From: Iphinoe sp. HA4291-MV1
GTDB lineage: Bacteria > Cyanobacteriota > Cyanobacteriia > Cyanobacteriales > Nostocaceae
DNA length: 43,862 nucleotides
Assembly (NCBI GenBank): GCA_019359415.1
Contig: JAHHHH010000065.1
Span: 1-43,862, forward strand
Direction of reading: 5' to 3'
The notes beneath the pieces were generated by a model, which was not told where the DNA came from, did no database searches, and saw only the letters and a list, made by a program, of their open reading frames with translations. Every line of letters begins with the position of its first letter. Positions within the stretch are counted from its first letter, which is position 1. Of the stretch, positions 7,121 through 15,909 are shown piece by piece. The translations under genes were made by a program, and so were the position numbers.

Positions 7121-8794
7121 ATGGAAGTCATAGAGTTTTTCCTGAACCCCTATAATGAGCGGGAGTTTGAAGTCATTAATACCCAATATGGTAAAACAAA
7201 AACAACGCTTCCTTTTTTTGATGGGGACGTTGACTACCGCACAACTTTGATTCGAGTCTTAGAAATCACAGCAAACGGAACAACAGAATTTAATCCTAAA
7301 CGCTTCAGTTTAGCAGAGCAAGAGTGGCTGGTAAAAACTGAAGTACTAACAGAAGATGGAAGAAAATTTAATCCTACCCCACATATATTGACTCATTTTG
7401 GTCAAAGACTTTATCAATCTTTATTTCCCGTCGCACAAAAATCAGAAGAAATTATTAAAGCTGCATTACAAAGAGCAAACCAAGCAGGAGAAGAATTACA
7501 TATTCAGTTTCGATTTGAAGCTGAGTCAGTAGAAACTAACCGCGCTGCAGATTATCCTTGGGAATTGTTGCATGATGGAAGACGATTTCTCGCTTGGCAT
7601 AAGGTTAGCTTTTCTCGTTATATTGCTTACAATGATTCTCCGCCTAATTTACCTTTAGTTAATAAAGTTAATGTTTTACTAGTTTCCTCAGAAGCTTTTG
7701 ATGCTGCTCAAGGCATGAAACAATTGGGACAGAGTGAGCGCCAAGCAATTAAAGACGGGTTGCAGTTAGCCTGTAAAGAAGGTCATATCCATCTTACAGA
7801 TTTAGCTGAAGAAATTGGGGGTACTCCTACTTTCAATGCTTTGCAAAAATACCTAACTGAACATCGAGGAGAACAGCAACCACACGTATTACACTTTGAT
7901 GGTCATGGTTTATATGGTAAGAAATGTTATGTGTGTGGCACAATCCACTCTGGAATCACACCCAATAAATGTCGAAATGAAGCGTGTGGAGAGAAGCTAC
8001 CTCTTGCACAAGGATATCTTGTGTTTGAAGATGAAAACGGTCAACCGGATTATGTGAGTGCTCAGAAACTGGGAGCAACTTTACATAATTTAACACCAAG
8101 TTCTCAAAAGACTGAGCATGGAAGTCTAGCTGTGATCGTGCTTAGTGCTTGTCAATCTGGGATGGCGGTTGCAGGAGATTCTGTGTTTAATGGTACTGCT
8201 CAGCAATTGATTCATCATGGTATTCCAGCAGTGGTAGCTATGCAGTATTCTGTGAGTGTTGAGGCTGCTAAAAACTTTGCAGAACAATTCTATCGTGCTT
8301 TAGGGCAAAAAGATTCTCTGAGTGCGGCTGTTAGACAAGCAAGAATTGCAATGGATATTGAAGGAAATCAGTGGTATCAACCAGTTTTATATTTGCGCTG
8401 GCATGATGATAATAATGAAGGAGGACAGTTGTTTAATGTATTGCAAAAATCAGCCTCCACCGTTCAGGCTAAAGAATCTAGTGTTTCTGCTAATATAAAA
8501 CTTGAACAAGATAAAATGAACTTAAAAAATCTAATAAAAAATGGAATTATCAACGAGCTAGCAATCTCATTTAAGGATGAAGATATGGCGAATATGTTAT
8601 TAAATATGATTGATTTTCCTGGTCATATGCGTCCTATTTTTCCACAAACAGGCAAAGTATTGGGTTATTGGCAAGGAATTTGTCAGCAAATTCAAAATGG
8701 TGTTTTACCCAGTGGGAATAATTTACAATTTCTGGTAGATGCAGCAGCAGATATTTTTCCGGCGAATCCTGTTTTTCAGAAATATCATAGTTAG
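7121..8794 (+). CDS. CHAT-domain protease with C-terminal effector-associated domain
   Basis: A 557-residue protein. Residues about 120-430 form a CHAT (caspase-HetF-associated) domain: FRFEAE...AADYPWELLHDG..FLAWH, the catalytic His265 in HFDGHG and Cys344 in VLSACQSG. Between them sits an insertion with four cysteines (C269, C272, C284, C289) that looks like a zinc knuckle. Residues 466-557 (MNLKNLIKNGIINELA...DFPGHMRPIFP...ILPANPVF-like) are an EAD related to those opening the next two genes. The family acts as a peptidase, and the EAD should recruit it by homotypic binding. The N-terminal about 110 residues are unassigned. The reading frame is intact. Confidence 0.85.
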   Translation: MEVIEFFLNPYNEREFEVINTQYGKTKTTLPFFDGDVDYRTTLIRVLEITANGTTEFNPKRFSLAEQEWLVKTEVLTEDGRKFNPTPHILTHFGQRLYQSLFPVAQKSEEIIKAALQRANQAGEELHIQFRFEAESVETNRAADYPWELLHDGRRFLAWHKVSFSRYIAYNDSPPNLPLVNKVNVLLVSSEAFDAAQGMKQLGQSERQAIKDGLQLACKEGHIHLTDLAEEIGGTPTFNALQKYLTEHRGEQQPHVLHFDGHGLYGKKCYVCGTIHSGITPNKCRNEACGEKLPLAQGYLVFEDENGQPDYVSAQKLGATLHNLTPSSQKTEHGSLAVIVLSACQSGMAVAGDSVFNGTAQQLIHHGIPAVVAMQYSVSVEAAKNFAEQFYRALGQKDSLSAAVRQARIAMDIEGNQWYQPVLYLRWHDDNNEGGQLFNVLQKSASTVQAKESSVSANIKLEQDKMNLKNLIKNGIINELAISFKDEDMANMLLNMIDFPGHMRPIFPQTGKVLGYWQGICQQIQNGVLPSGNNLQFLVDAAADIFPANPVFQKYHS

Positions 8795-8887
8795 ATTTAA
8801 AAAACCGCACCTTTACACAGACGCAGATAAAGCTAGATTTCATTAGATGACAACCGCTATAGCAAAAACGAATTTTATATTTTTAAA

Positions 8888-9856
8888 ATGACTTTAACAT
8901 TAAAGGATTTAATCAAAAATGGAATACTCAATGAATTAGCAAGCTTATTTCATGAGCAGGAAATGGCTGATATATTGTTGGACTTAATTGATTTTCCTGT
9001 TGCTATGCGTCCTATATTTCCTAATAACGGTAGGATTTTAGGTTATTGGCGAGAGATTTGTAACCAAATTCAATCTGGTGCTGTGCGAGAAGGAACTGAC
9101 TTACAGCCACTGATTGATGCTACTATAGAGATTTACCCTGCCAATCCTGTTTTTCATCCATATTGTAGCGATCGCACTCAACCTAATAATCCCAATAATC
9201 ACCCAAGCAACACGTCACGGTCTAGCAATACAGAAGCATATGACCCTAGAATGTTCCAAGACAGTACTGGAAGGGGGCGACGAGTTGTCATTGACGGGGT
9301 TAATAAAGATAGTTCAACGGAACGTCTCAATCATGACCAAATATTAGGCGATGCAAACATTCAAGAAGAGGATAACCTTGAATCTATTGTTTTCCCTACT
9401 CTCTCTAATAAGAGTTATCAATCAAAACGTCAGCTTCAAGTTTTCTTGTGTCATTCTTCTGATGATAAGCCCACAGTTAGAGAACTCTACAAGCAACTAC
9501 TTAACGAAGAATTTCAACCCTGGCTTGATGAAGAGAACATTTTACCAGGACAAAACTGGGAACTAGAAATAAAAAAAGCCGTGCAAAGTGCTGATGTAAT
9601 TATTATATGCTTATCGAAAAATTCTGTTAATAAAATTGGCTACATACAGAAAGAAATTAAATTCGCTCTAGATATAGCTGAACGACAGCCTGAAGGCTCA
9701 ATCTTTATTGTTCCTATGAAAATTGACAATTGCAATGTACCCCAACGTTTATCTGATTACCAATGGCTTGATTGGTTTACAAATCCAGCAGTAGGGTACA
9801 TCAAGTTATTAAAGGCGCTAAAACATAGAGCTAAAGAACTAGGATTTAATCAATGA
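8888..9856 (+). CDS. EAD - partial ubiquitin-like - TIR effector
   Basis: A 322-residue protein. Residues 1-92 are an EAD nearly identical to that of the next gene. Residues about 116-160 match the C-terminal half of the ubiquitin-like domain of the E2 gene (EAYDPRMFQDSTGRGRR...). Residues 183 to about 315 are a TIR domain: LQVFLCHSSDD, FQPWLDEENILPGQNW, ADVIIICLSKNSV, and a candidate catalytic Glu256 in YIQKEIKFAL. Bacterial TIR domains of this kind often cleave NAD+. The architecture looks like a product of partial duplication of the neighbouring gene, which supplies the EAD and the truncated ubiquitin-like segment. The start ATG 8888 (MTLTLKDL) is supported by the identical start of the next gene. 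Confidence 0.82.
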   Translation: MTLTLKDLIKNGILNELASLFHEQEMADILLDLIDFPVAMRPIFPNNGRILGYWREICNQIQSGAVREGTDLQPLIDATIEIYPANPVFHPYCSDRTQPNNPNNHPSNTSRSSNTEAYDPRMFQDSTGRGRRVVIDGVNKDSSTERLNHDQILGDANIQEEDNLESIVFPTLSNKSYQSKRQLQVFLCHSSDDKPTVRELYKQLLNEEFQPWLDEENILPGQNWELEIKKAVQSADVIIICLSKNSVNKIGYIQKEIKFALDIAERQPEGSIFIVPMKIDNCNVPQRLSDYQWLDWFTNPAVGYIKLLKALKHRAKELGFNQ

Positions 9857-9921
9857 TTAATTAGCAATCTATAATTCATATTTTTCCAATAGTCAAAAAA
9901 TTGTTATCTCTCAAATTAGAA

Positions 9922-11602
9922 ATGACTTTAACATTAAAGGATTTAATAAAAAATGGAATACTCAATGAGTTAGCTGCCTTATTTCATGAGCAGGAAATGG
10001 CTGATATGTTGTTGGACTTAATTGATTTTCCTGTTGCTATGCGTCCTATATTTCCTAATAACGGTAGGACTTTAGGTTATTGGCGAGAGATTTGTAACCA
10101 AATTCAATCTGGTGCTGTGCGAGAAGGAACTGACCTACAACCACTGATTGATGCTACTGTAGGGATTTACCCTGCCAATCCTGTTTTTCATCAATATTGT
10201 AGCGATCGCACTCAACCCAATAATCCCAATAATCAACCAAGCAACACGTCGCAGTCTAGCAGCAGTGCATCACAAACACAACAAGCAGACCATAACTTGT
10301 TCATTATCTCAATACAAGGTCGAGATGACGCAGCCCATCTTCTTGCATCAGCTCGAGTCGTCGCCCCAGGACAAAGCATATCACCTGAACATATCAGTTT
10401 GCGATTTTCCGGAAATGGTGTTGTGTTGCTAGGACTTAACAACTGTAATTCTGAAGCAGTTGCGTCTTTTGCTGGAGGACTTCAGACAATACTCCAATCT
10501 AATCAAAATTCGGTGCGTGTTAATATATTCAGTAGACCGAAAAGATTTCTAGAAGGCTTACCATTGGGGCATTCTGGCGGATTGTATACAATCCGCCAGA
10601 ATGCCCGTATCATCTGCGTTTTGAGCAATAGGGTTGTAGATGAGTTCTCCTGCTAAGGTAAGCGATCGCTCGACCCTGTGCCCAAAACATCGCCCCAAAC
10701 CCTCATTCTTGCGTTGACTGACAAAAGTTTTCGGTCTACTGATATTAACTGAAGACCCTCAACCTTATCTTATCAGCCGTTTATTTGTTGAAGGACCAGA
10801 TCAAGCAAGATTTGAGGTTTGTGATGTTAGTTCCGATACGACTGTAGGAGAAATTGCAAAAGGGGTTGCAGCAGAAGCATATGATCCTAGAATGTTTCAA
10901 GACAGTACTGGAAGGGGGCGACGAGTTGTCATTGACAGGGTTAATGAAGATGGTTCAACAGAACGTCTCAATCATGACCAAACATTGCACGATGCAAACA
11001 TTCAGGAAGATGATACCGTGAGTTTTGCTCCGGAAGCAACGGCTGGAGCGCTTCATCCCCAACTGCGTCAAGAAGCCTTAGCTCGTGCTAGATCCCAAAT
11101 TATTGCTTATGCTCAAGCCCATCCAGGTTTTCAAGTCTCTGCTAATAACCATCTAGTTCCTACTGATTACTTGTTGCAGTTTCATGCACCAGGATTTGCA
11201 CCACCCTTGGAAATAGGTGGAGAACCTCAACCAATTGATGAACATGAAGTTTATCTTGCTTTACCCGGTGCATTTCCAATGCAAGCACCCCAAGCTATTT
11301 GGCAAACTCCTATCTTTCATCCCAATGTAGATCCTCAATCTGGTTTAGTTTGTCTGGGGGATTTGGGCGATCGCTATCGTCCTGGTTTAGATTTTGGTAA
11401 GTTGTGTCAGTTGTTAATTGATATTGCCAGCTACCAGAATTATGCTGTTGATGAGGGGTACAATAAAGCAGCCCAAGAATGGGCAATTTCTGAGCAAGGT
11501 CAAATTGCCATTGAACAGCGAGGTGGACAGTGTGTCCTGCGTAAATTAATCCATGAAGTGCAAACCCCTCCTCAACTCAATATTAAACGGTTGAACGAAT
11601 GA
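9922..11602 (+). pseudogene. EAD - ubiquitin-like - E2 gene interrupted by a MITE
   Basis: Two plus-strand frames form one gene of 487 codons when the MITE at 10530-10741 and one ATATT copy are removed: ...SVRVNI joins LTEDPQPYLISRL... in frame. Order in the reconstructed protein: EAD (1-92), Asn/Ser/Gln-rich linker, uncharacterised domain (about 120-205), ubiquitin-like YukD-type beta-grasp (about 209-295), then an E2/UBC-like domain with the HPN motif (His394, codon 11318) and catalytic Cys405 (VCLG, codon 11351). I use ATG 9922, matching the paralogue start. As it stands the first part stops at 10656, and the E2 half could be made only from an internal start such as ATG 10892, which cuts into the ubiquitin-like fold. 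A free E2 might still form. Confidence 0.85.
10530..10741. mobile_element. 212-bp MITE, family A, copy 2 (in the E2 gene)
   Basis: Same element as at 709-920 in opposite orientation: terminal repeats CAGTAGACCGAAAA and TTTTCGGTCTACTG, duplications ATATT at 10525-10529 and 10742-10746, and palindrome at 10567-10606. The 217-bp net insertion is not a multiple of three and brings a stop at 10654-10656. Confidence 0.95.
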
Positions 11603-13009
11603 AGGAACGGGATGACTATAGGATTGAATTATACCGAGGGGCAGACCGCAAATTCTTCGGTACAATGCTGTTTTTGCCTATCGTGCAAGAATCTCTAGAG
11701 CGGTTACTCGGACGTTCTTTGCTTTTAAAATCGATACAAATCTTAATTCTTCAAGTGCCTGAAGAACCTTTGCCAATGGAATCCCCCATTGTCGAAAATC
11801 TGGTTCCTAATTTCGGATATACTTATGTCAAAGTGTATGAAGGGGGTTTTTTAACCTACCAACATCCCCATCGCCTTTATGATGTTTTAACCAAAACCTT
11901 GCAAACGAAATTGAGAAATCAGTACCCAGAGGAAAGTTGGTGGGGTTTTCGGCTAGATATTCCGGGAATGCCCCAAGTTTTCGCAGTCAGCAGGTTAAAC
12001 TCTAGAGCATCAGTAGTGTATTCTACACCACAGGTAAGAGAAAGTGTAGAGATTCGTTCCTATGCACCGGGAAAAAAGCCTAGTTTTACAGTTCGTCGCC
12101 TAGTTGAAGAGGAACCTCCCATAAAAACCCTGGCTGATTTTGGGATGATATCTCATCAAACAAATTCGCAAGTACAAGAATTTGGCAGTGAAACTAGTCA
12201 AAATATACATTCTGTCTTAGTAGAACTATCAAGGGAACAAGAAAACAATAAGAGAACAACACAAGAGAAAATTCTTGTCCCCAAAGTAACCCCATTTCAA
12301 AACCAAGTAGCCAAAGCACCAGTCAAAATTGTTTTAAAGCGATCGCTATACCAAGATTTATGTCATCAGCGTCCCTTTTCCCGAAAAGTTGAAGAAGGTG
12401 GCTTTTTGATTGGCAAAGTTTATCGAGATGGGGATGATGAGAATGTTTATTTGCTAGAGGTGAGCAACGCGTTAACTGCTCAACACACAGGAGCTTCTTT
12501 TCTGCATTTAACTTTCACAGGTGATTCCTTTGTTGGGGTGAAACGTACACTAAACCAAAATCACCCAGGAGAACGCCTTTTAGGTTGGTATCACACCCAT
12601 TTATTTCCAGCAACACCGAGTTTTGGCTTATCCTCTGTTGATGTGGAGCTACACTTTAGCACTTTTACTATACCTTGGCAATTAGCAGGATTGATTAATG
12701 TCAGTAGACCGAAAACTTTTGTCAGTCAACGCAAGAATGAGGGTTTGGGGCGATGTTTTTGGCACAGGGTCGAGCGATCGCTTACCTTAGCAGGAGAACT
12801 CATCTACAACCCTATTGCTCAAAACGCAGATGATACGGGCATTCTGGCGGATTGTATACAATCCGCCAGAATGCCCCAATGGTAAGCCTTCTAGAAATCT
12901 TTTCGGTCTACTGAATGTAGATGGTAATAAGCGCACTTTGCGTTTTTATGTCCGTCAAGGAGACAAAATGGTTCTTTGTCCATACTGGGTGATTGATGAG
13001 CGCCACTGA
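11599..13009 (+). pseudogene. JAB/JAMM peptidase gene interrupted by a MITE
   Basis: The start ATG 11599 overlaps the E2 stop (ATGA). Removing the MITE at 12702-12913 and one AATGT copy joins ...IPWQLAGLIN to VDGNKRTLRFYVRQ... in frame, giving 397 codons that end at TGA 13007-13009. Residues about 1-200 are an unassigned N-terminal domain. Residues about 250-397 are a JAB (JAMM) metallopeptidase: EEGGFLIGKVY carries the candidate Glu, H332-x-H334 is in GWYHTHL, and S345 and D348 are in SSVD. Such enzymes process or remove ubiquitin-like proteins. The present frame keeps all metal ligands but swaps the last about 30 residues for 61 MITE-encoded ones, so residual activity is conceivable though the final strand and helix are lost. 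Confidence 0.85.
12702..12913. mobile_element. 212-bp MITE, family A, copy 3 (in the JAB gene)
   Basis: Same orientation as copy 1 and differing from it at about one base by eye (TGTTTTTGGCAC against TGTTTTGGGCAC). Duplications are AATGT at 12697-12701 and 12914-12918, and the palindrome is at 12837-12876. Confidence 0.95.
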
Positions 13010-13877
13010 TACAGCATTGCAAGTCATTGAGTGGGCTATGATGAGCCAAGAAGCTAGAGGAACACCGCCCCAAGGAGATCTATCTGGTGTAGAAAAGTTA
13101 GCTCGTCCTTCTGCAACTCTTGTTCAAGCCCTAGAACAATTAACTGCTGTGACAGCAGCTCGGTTGCGATGGGAAATGCCTCCTTTAGGAGATAATCGTC
13201 CCATTGCTGTGGGAAACTTGATTATAGCAGCAGCTTTGGGTACTGCTCATCCTCAGTTAGCCCGCACATTACTCAAGGGAGTACCAACGCTATCTTGTTC
13301 AGGAGATTGGGTAGTACGCTATGGTTTAGTGACTCCAGCTCTATCATTTCTTACAGAAGAGATGGCTGACGATTACCGACAGATCTCACCCTTAACTGCT
13401 ATTTTAAATCGACCAATAGCAGGACAAGAAACTTTAGGTGTTAATTTGGCATTGCAACTGTTGAAAAACTCAACAGCTAAGTTATCCCTGACTTTACACC
13501 TAGCACAACCAACTACAGATATTAAAGTTCGTTGTTGGAGAACTGAGCTACTCAATCGTCTGCGCCTTGGTGGACAAACAGAACAAAGTTTTGTCCTTGA
13601 TGTGTATGAAGCAGCGATGATTTATCATCAGCAAGAGGTGATGAACCAAGTTAGAGCTGCTTATAGTACGATTAGCGATCGCCAAGCAGCAAGTGATGAA
13701 GAAAATTTGCGAGATGCTTTGTCAATAGCTAATTGGTGGAAACCTCTGTGGGCGATTGAGCGAGCAGATGTGAATCAGCTTCGTCAGCGTCGCTATCTTA
13801 GTTATGCTTATCGTGAGGGAATTAAATTATTTAATTTGTCTCAGAAAATGTTAGGTGATGTTGAACACGTATATTAA
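12996..13877 (+). CDS. Uncharacterised cassette protein
   Basis: A 293-residue, mostly helical soluble protein. ATG 12996 (MSATDTALQVIEW) is preferred over the TTG at 12993. It overlaps the JAB stop by 14 bp, so it was translationally coupled to the JAB gene, a link now disturbed by the MITE frameshift upstream. No catalytic motif, signal peptide or membrane helix seen. It is a good candidate for one of the unnamed 'X' components that accompany FtsH-like AAA and vWA genes in ternary conflict systems, inferred from position only. Confidence 0.65.
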   Translation: MSATDTALQVIEWAMMSQEARGTPPQGDLSGVEKLARPSATLVQALEQLTAVTAARLRWEMPPLGDNRPIAVGNLIIAAALGTAHPQLARTLLKGVPTLSCSGDWVVRYGLVTPALSFLTEEMADDYRQISPLTAILNRPIAGQETLGVNLALQLLKNSTAKLSLTLHLAQPTTDIKVRCWRTELLNRLRLGGQTEQSFVLDVYEAAMIYHQQEVMNQVRAAYSTISDRQAASDEENLRDALSIANWWKPLWAIERADVNQLRQRRYLSYAYREGIKLFNLSQKMLGDVEHVY

Positions 13878-13926
13878 GTCTGTAGTTGCATTAAAGCACA
13901 ACTACGAACGTCTGAATTTATAGATT

Positions 13927-15909
13927 ATGGGTAAACCACGTATTAAACTTGTTCCTTTAATAGATGTGGAACAGTTCCAAAACTTCCTATATAATGATGA
14001 TTCAGTAACATTGGGAGAGTTCCTGTGCCAATTTCCGGCTCTGAGTACTTCTCCCATTGATGCCAGTGCTATGGAGCAAAAACTAGGACAATTATTCATT
14101 ACGGTTGCGGAAGAACCACCAGATTGTCCCTTGTATCGTCCCCCTGGTTTGGTGATTGTTGGGAGACTCGCAACAAATGAAAAGCAATCTCCAAATCCAG
14201 TATCTCCGCCAGTTGATTCTGAACCACAAAAAATAGAAACTCAACCAGAAACTCTTTCTACACCTCCAGATGATGACTTCCCAAACGACATTAGCGAAAA
14301 AGATGCTGTTAGACTAGCTTATGCACAGGAGGTTGACACAACCGCATCGTTTCTCAGAACTGGGCTTTCAGTGCTGGTGGTGTGTGAAAAATTGGTAGTT
14401 GAACACCTCTGGCAAGAAATGGCTCGGCGAGCTAATCTTAATCCTATCGAGTTGACTGTTCCTGATGAGGAAGAAGGAAGCCTAGTACCTCGAAGTCTGC
14501 GCCAACGTCAACTAGCAACTCTCAAAAATTTAATTAATACTCTTAAGCAAGGGGATATTTTGGTTATTCCCCATCTCGATTTACTTGCAGGGGGGAGTGA
14601 TGCTAATTTACCTACAGAATCTAGAGAACTCATTGAATTAGTTTACAAACAAAGCGATCGCTTGATGTTGGCTTTTGCAGATCGCTCTCAAGATATTCCA
14701 GAGGTATTAGCCGCAAGATTTGCAGTGCGGTTGCGAATTAGTGGAGTATCCCGCACAGTTATTTATCCTAACGGAGAAGAAAAAAACATCGGTAGAGCCT
14801 TGGTAACTGCAGATGAAGTCGCCCATTTTCAAGATTTTGACCCCGAAGGACTGTATAAAAATATTGCAGGTATGAACCCAATACGCTTGCGTCATGCCAT
14901 TAAATATGCTGTACAGGAAGTGGCTGGAACAGAAAAAGTACCTGTCACCCGCCTCTATCAAGCAATCAGAGCATTTAAAGCGCAAACCTCCATCAATTTT
15001 GAAGTTCCTGATGTCACTTTTGATGATATCGGTGGGTACAAGGAACTCAAAGCAGAACTCAGCAAAGCTCTGCGGTTAATGACTGGTTCTTACAACCTAC
15101 CCAACGAGCAGTTACGTCGGGAACTCATTCCTAGGGGTTTTATTTTTCATGGTCCTCCGGGTACAGGTAAAACCCTATTTGCCAAAGCCATAGCGAACCA
15201 ACTCAACGCAACCATTCAAGTGGTTTCAGGACCAGAAGTCACTGATATGTACGTTGGTGAAAGCGAGCGAAAGGTACGGGAACTGTTTGCGGAAGCTCGA
15301 CGCAACGCTCCAGCGGTTTTGGTTTTTGATGAATTTGATTCTATTGCCACTAAGCGCTCTGGACGAGATGATGGTGGAAGCAGGGCAGGAAACGCCTTAG
15401 TTGCTCAAATTCTCACTGAAATGGATGGGTTTCGTCCTGATGTTCCCATACTAGTGATTGGTACAACCAACCGTCTTGATATTATTGATGAAGCACTGTT
15501 GCGTCCCAGCCGTTTTAAAGCCATTGCCATTAATCGACCCGATACCCAAGCCAGACGAGCCATTGCTCAGGTTCATGCTCAGCACTTTGGCATTGAGGTG
15601 TCTACAGAACTCATTGAGGTCATTGCAGCAGAAACTGAGGGGATGAGTGGAGATGATATCCGCTCCTTGTTTCGCGATGCTTGTGTTGGTTTGTACTGTG
15701 ATGAACCACCCCGTCCAGCAGATGCTCATCGCTTTGGTGAATTGGTGGGTTTACTGCGTAAGGCTGCTACAGAGCGGAATGCAAGTTTTGCCGAACGTCG
15801 AACGTCTGCGTTTGAAGGTGTTCGTCTTGGTGAGCGAGTTAGACCAACAGTAGCAATGATTTCCCTAACACCATCTCTCAGTCTAGACAACAACAAATCA
15901 GTAGAATGA
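13927..15909 (+). CDS. AAA+ ATPase of the FtsH/CDC48-like type, no peptidase
   Basis: A 660-residue protein. The N-terminal about 350 residues are an unassigned region with a Pro/Glu-rich linker (about 85-125). Residues about 365-600 are a classical AAA+ module: VTFDDIGG, Walker A GPPGTGKT (409-416), pore-loop region GPEVTDMYVGESE, Walker B VLVFDEFD (D468, E469), sensor-1 IGTTNR, and an arginine-finger region ALLRPSRFKAI. FtsH membrane helices and the HEXXH protease are absent, so it is an unfoldase or switch ATPase. It lies 49 bp after the previous gene, and its stop overlaps the next start (ATGA at 15906). It probably drives or gates the cassette through ATP hydrolysis. Confidence 0.88.
   Translation: MGKPRIKLVPLIDVEQFQNFLYNDDSVTLGEFLCQFPALSTSPIDASAMEQKLGQLFITVAEEPPDCPLYRPPGLVIVGRLATNEKQSPNPVSPPVDSEPQKIETQPETLSTPPDDDFPNDISEKDAVRLAYAQEVDTTASFLRTGLSVLVVCEKLVVEHLWQEMARRANLNPIELTVPDEEEGSLVPRSLRQRQLATLKNLINTLKQGDILVIPHLDLLAGGSDANLPTESRELIELVYKQSDRLMLAFADRSQDIPEVLAARFAVRLRISGVSRTVIYPNGEEKNIGRALVTADEVAHFQDFDPEGLYKNIAGMNPIRLRHAIKYAVQEVAGTEKVPVTRLYQAIRAFKAQTSINFEVPDVTFDDIGGYKELKAELSKALRLMTGSYNLPNEQLRRELIPRGFIFHGPPGTGKTLFAKAIANQLNATIQVVSGPEVTDMYVGESERKVRELFAEARRNAPAVLVFDEFDSIATKRSGRDDGGSRAGNALVAQILTEMDGFRPDVPILVIGTTNRLDIIDEALLRPSRFKAIAINRPDTQARRAIAQVHAQHFGIEVSTELIEVIAAETEGMSGDDIRSLFRDACVGLYCDEPPRPADAHRFGELVGLLRKAATERNASFAERRTSAFEGVRLGERVRPTVAMISLTPSLSLDNNKSVE

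Noticed and set aside
10892-11602. Independent, intact E2 gene starting at ATG 10892
   Set aside because: The start lies inside the ubiquitin-like fold, and the upstream frame joins perfectly once the MITE is removed, so it is the 3' part of a larger gene.
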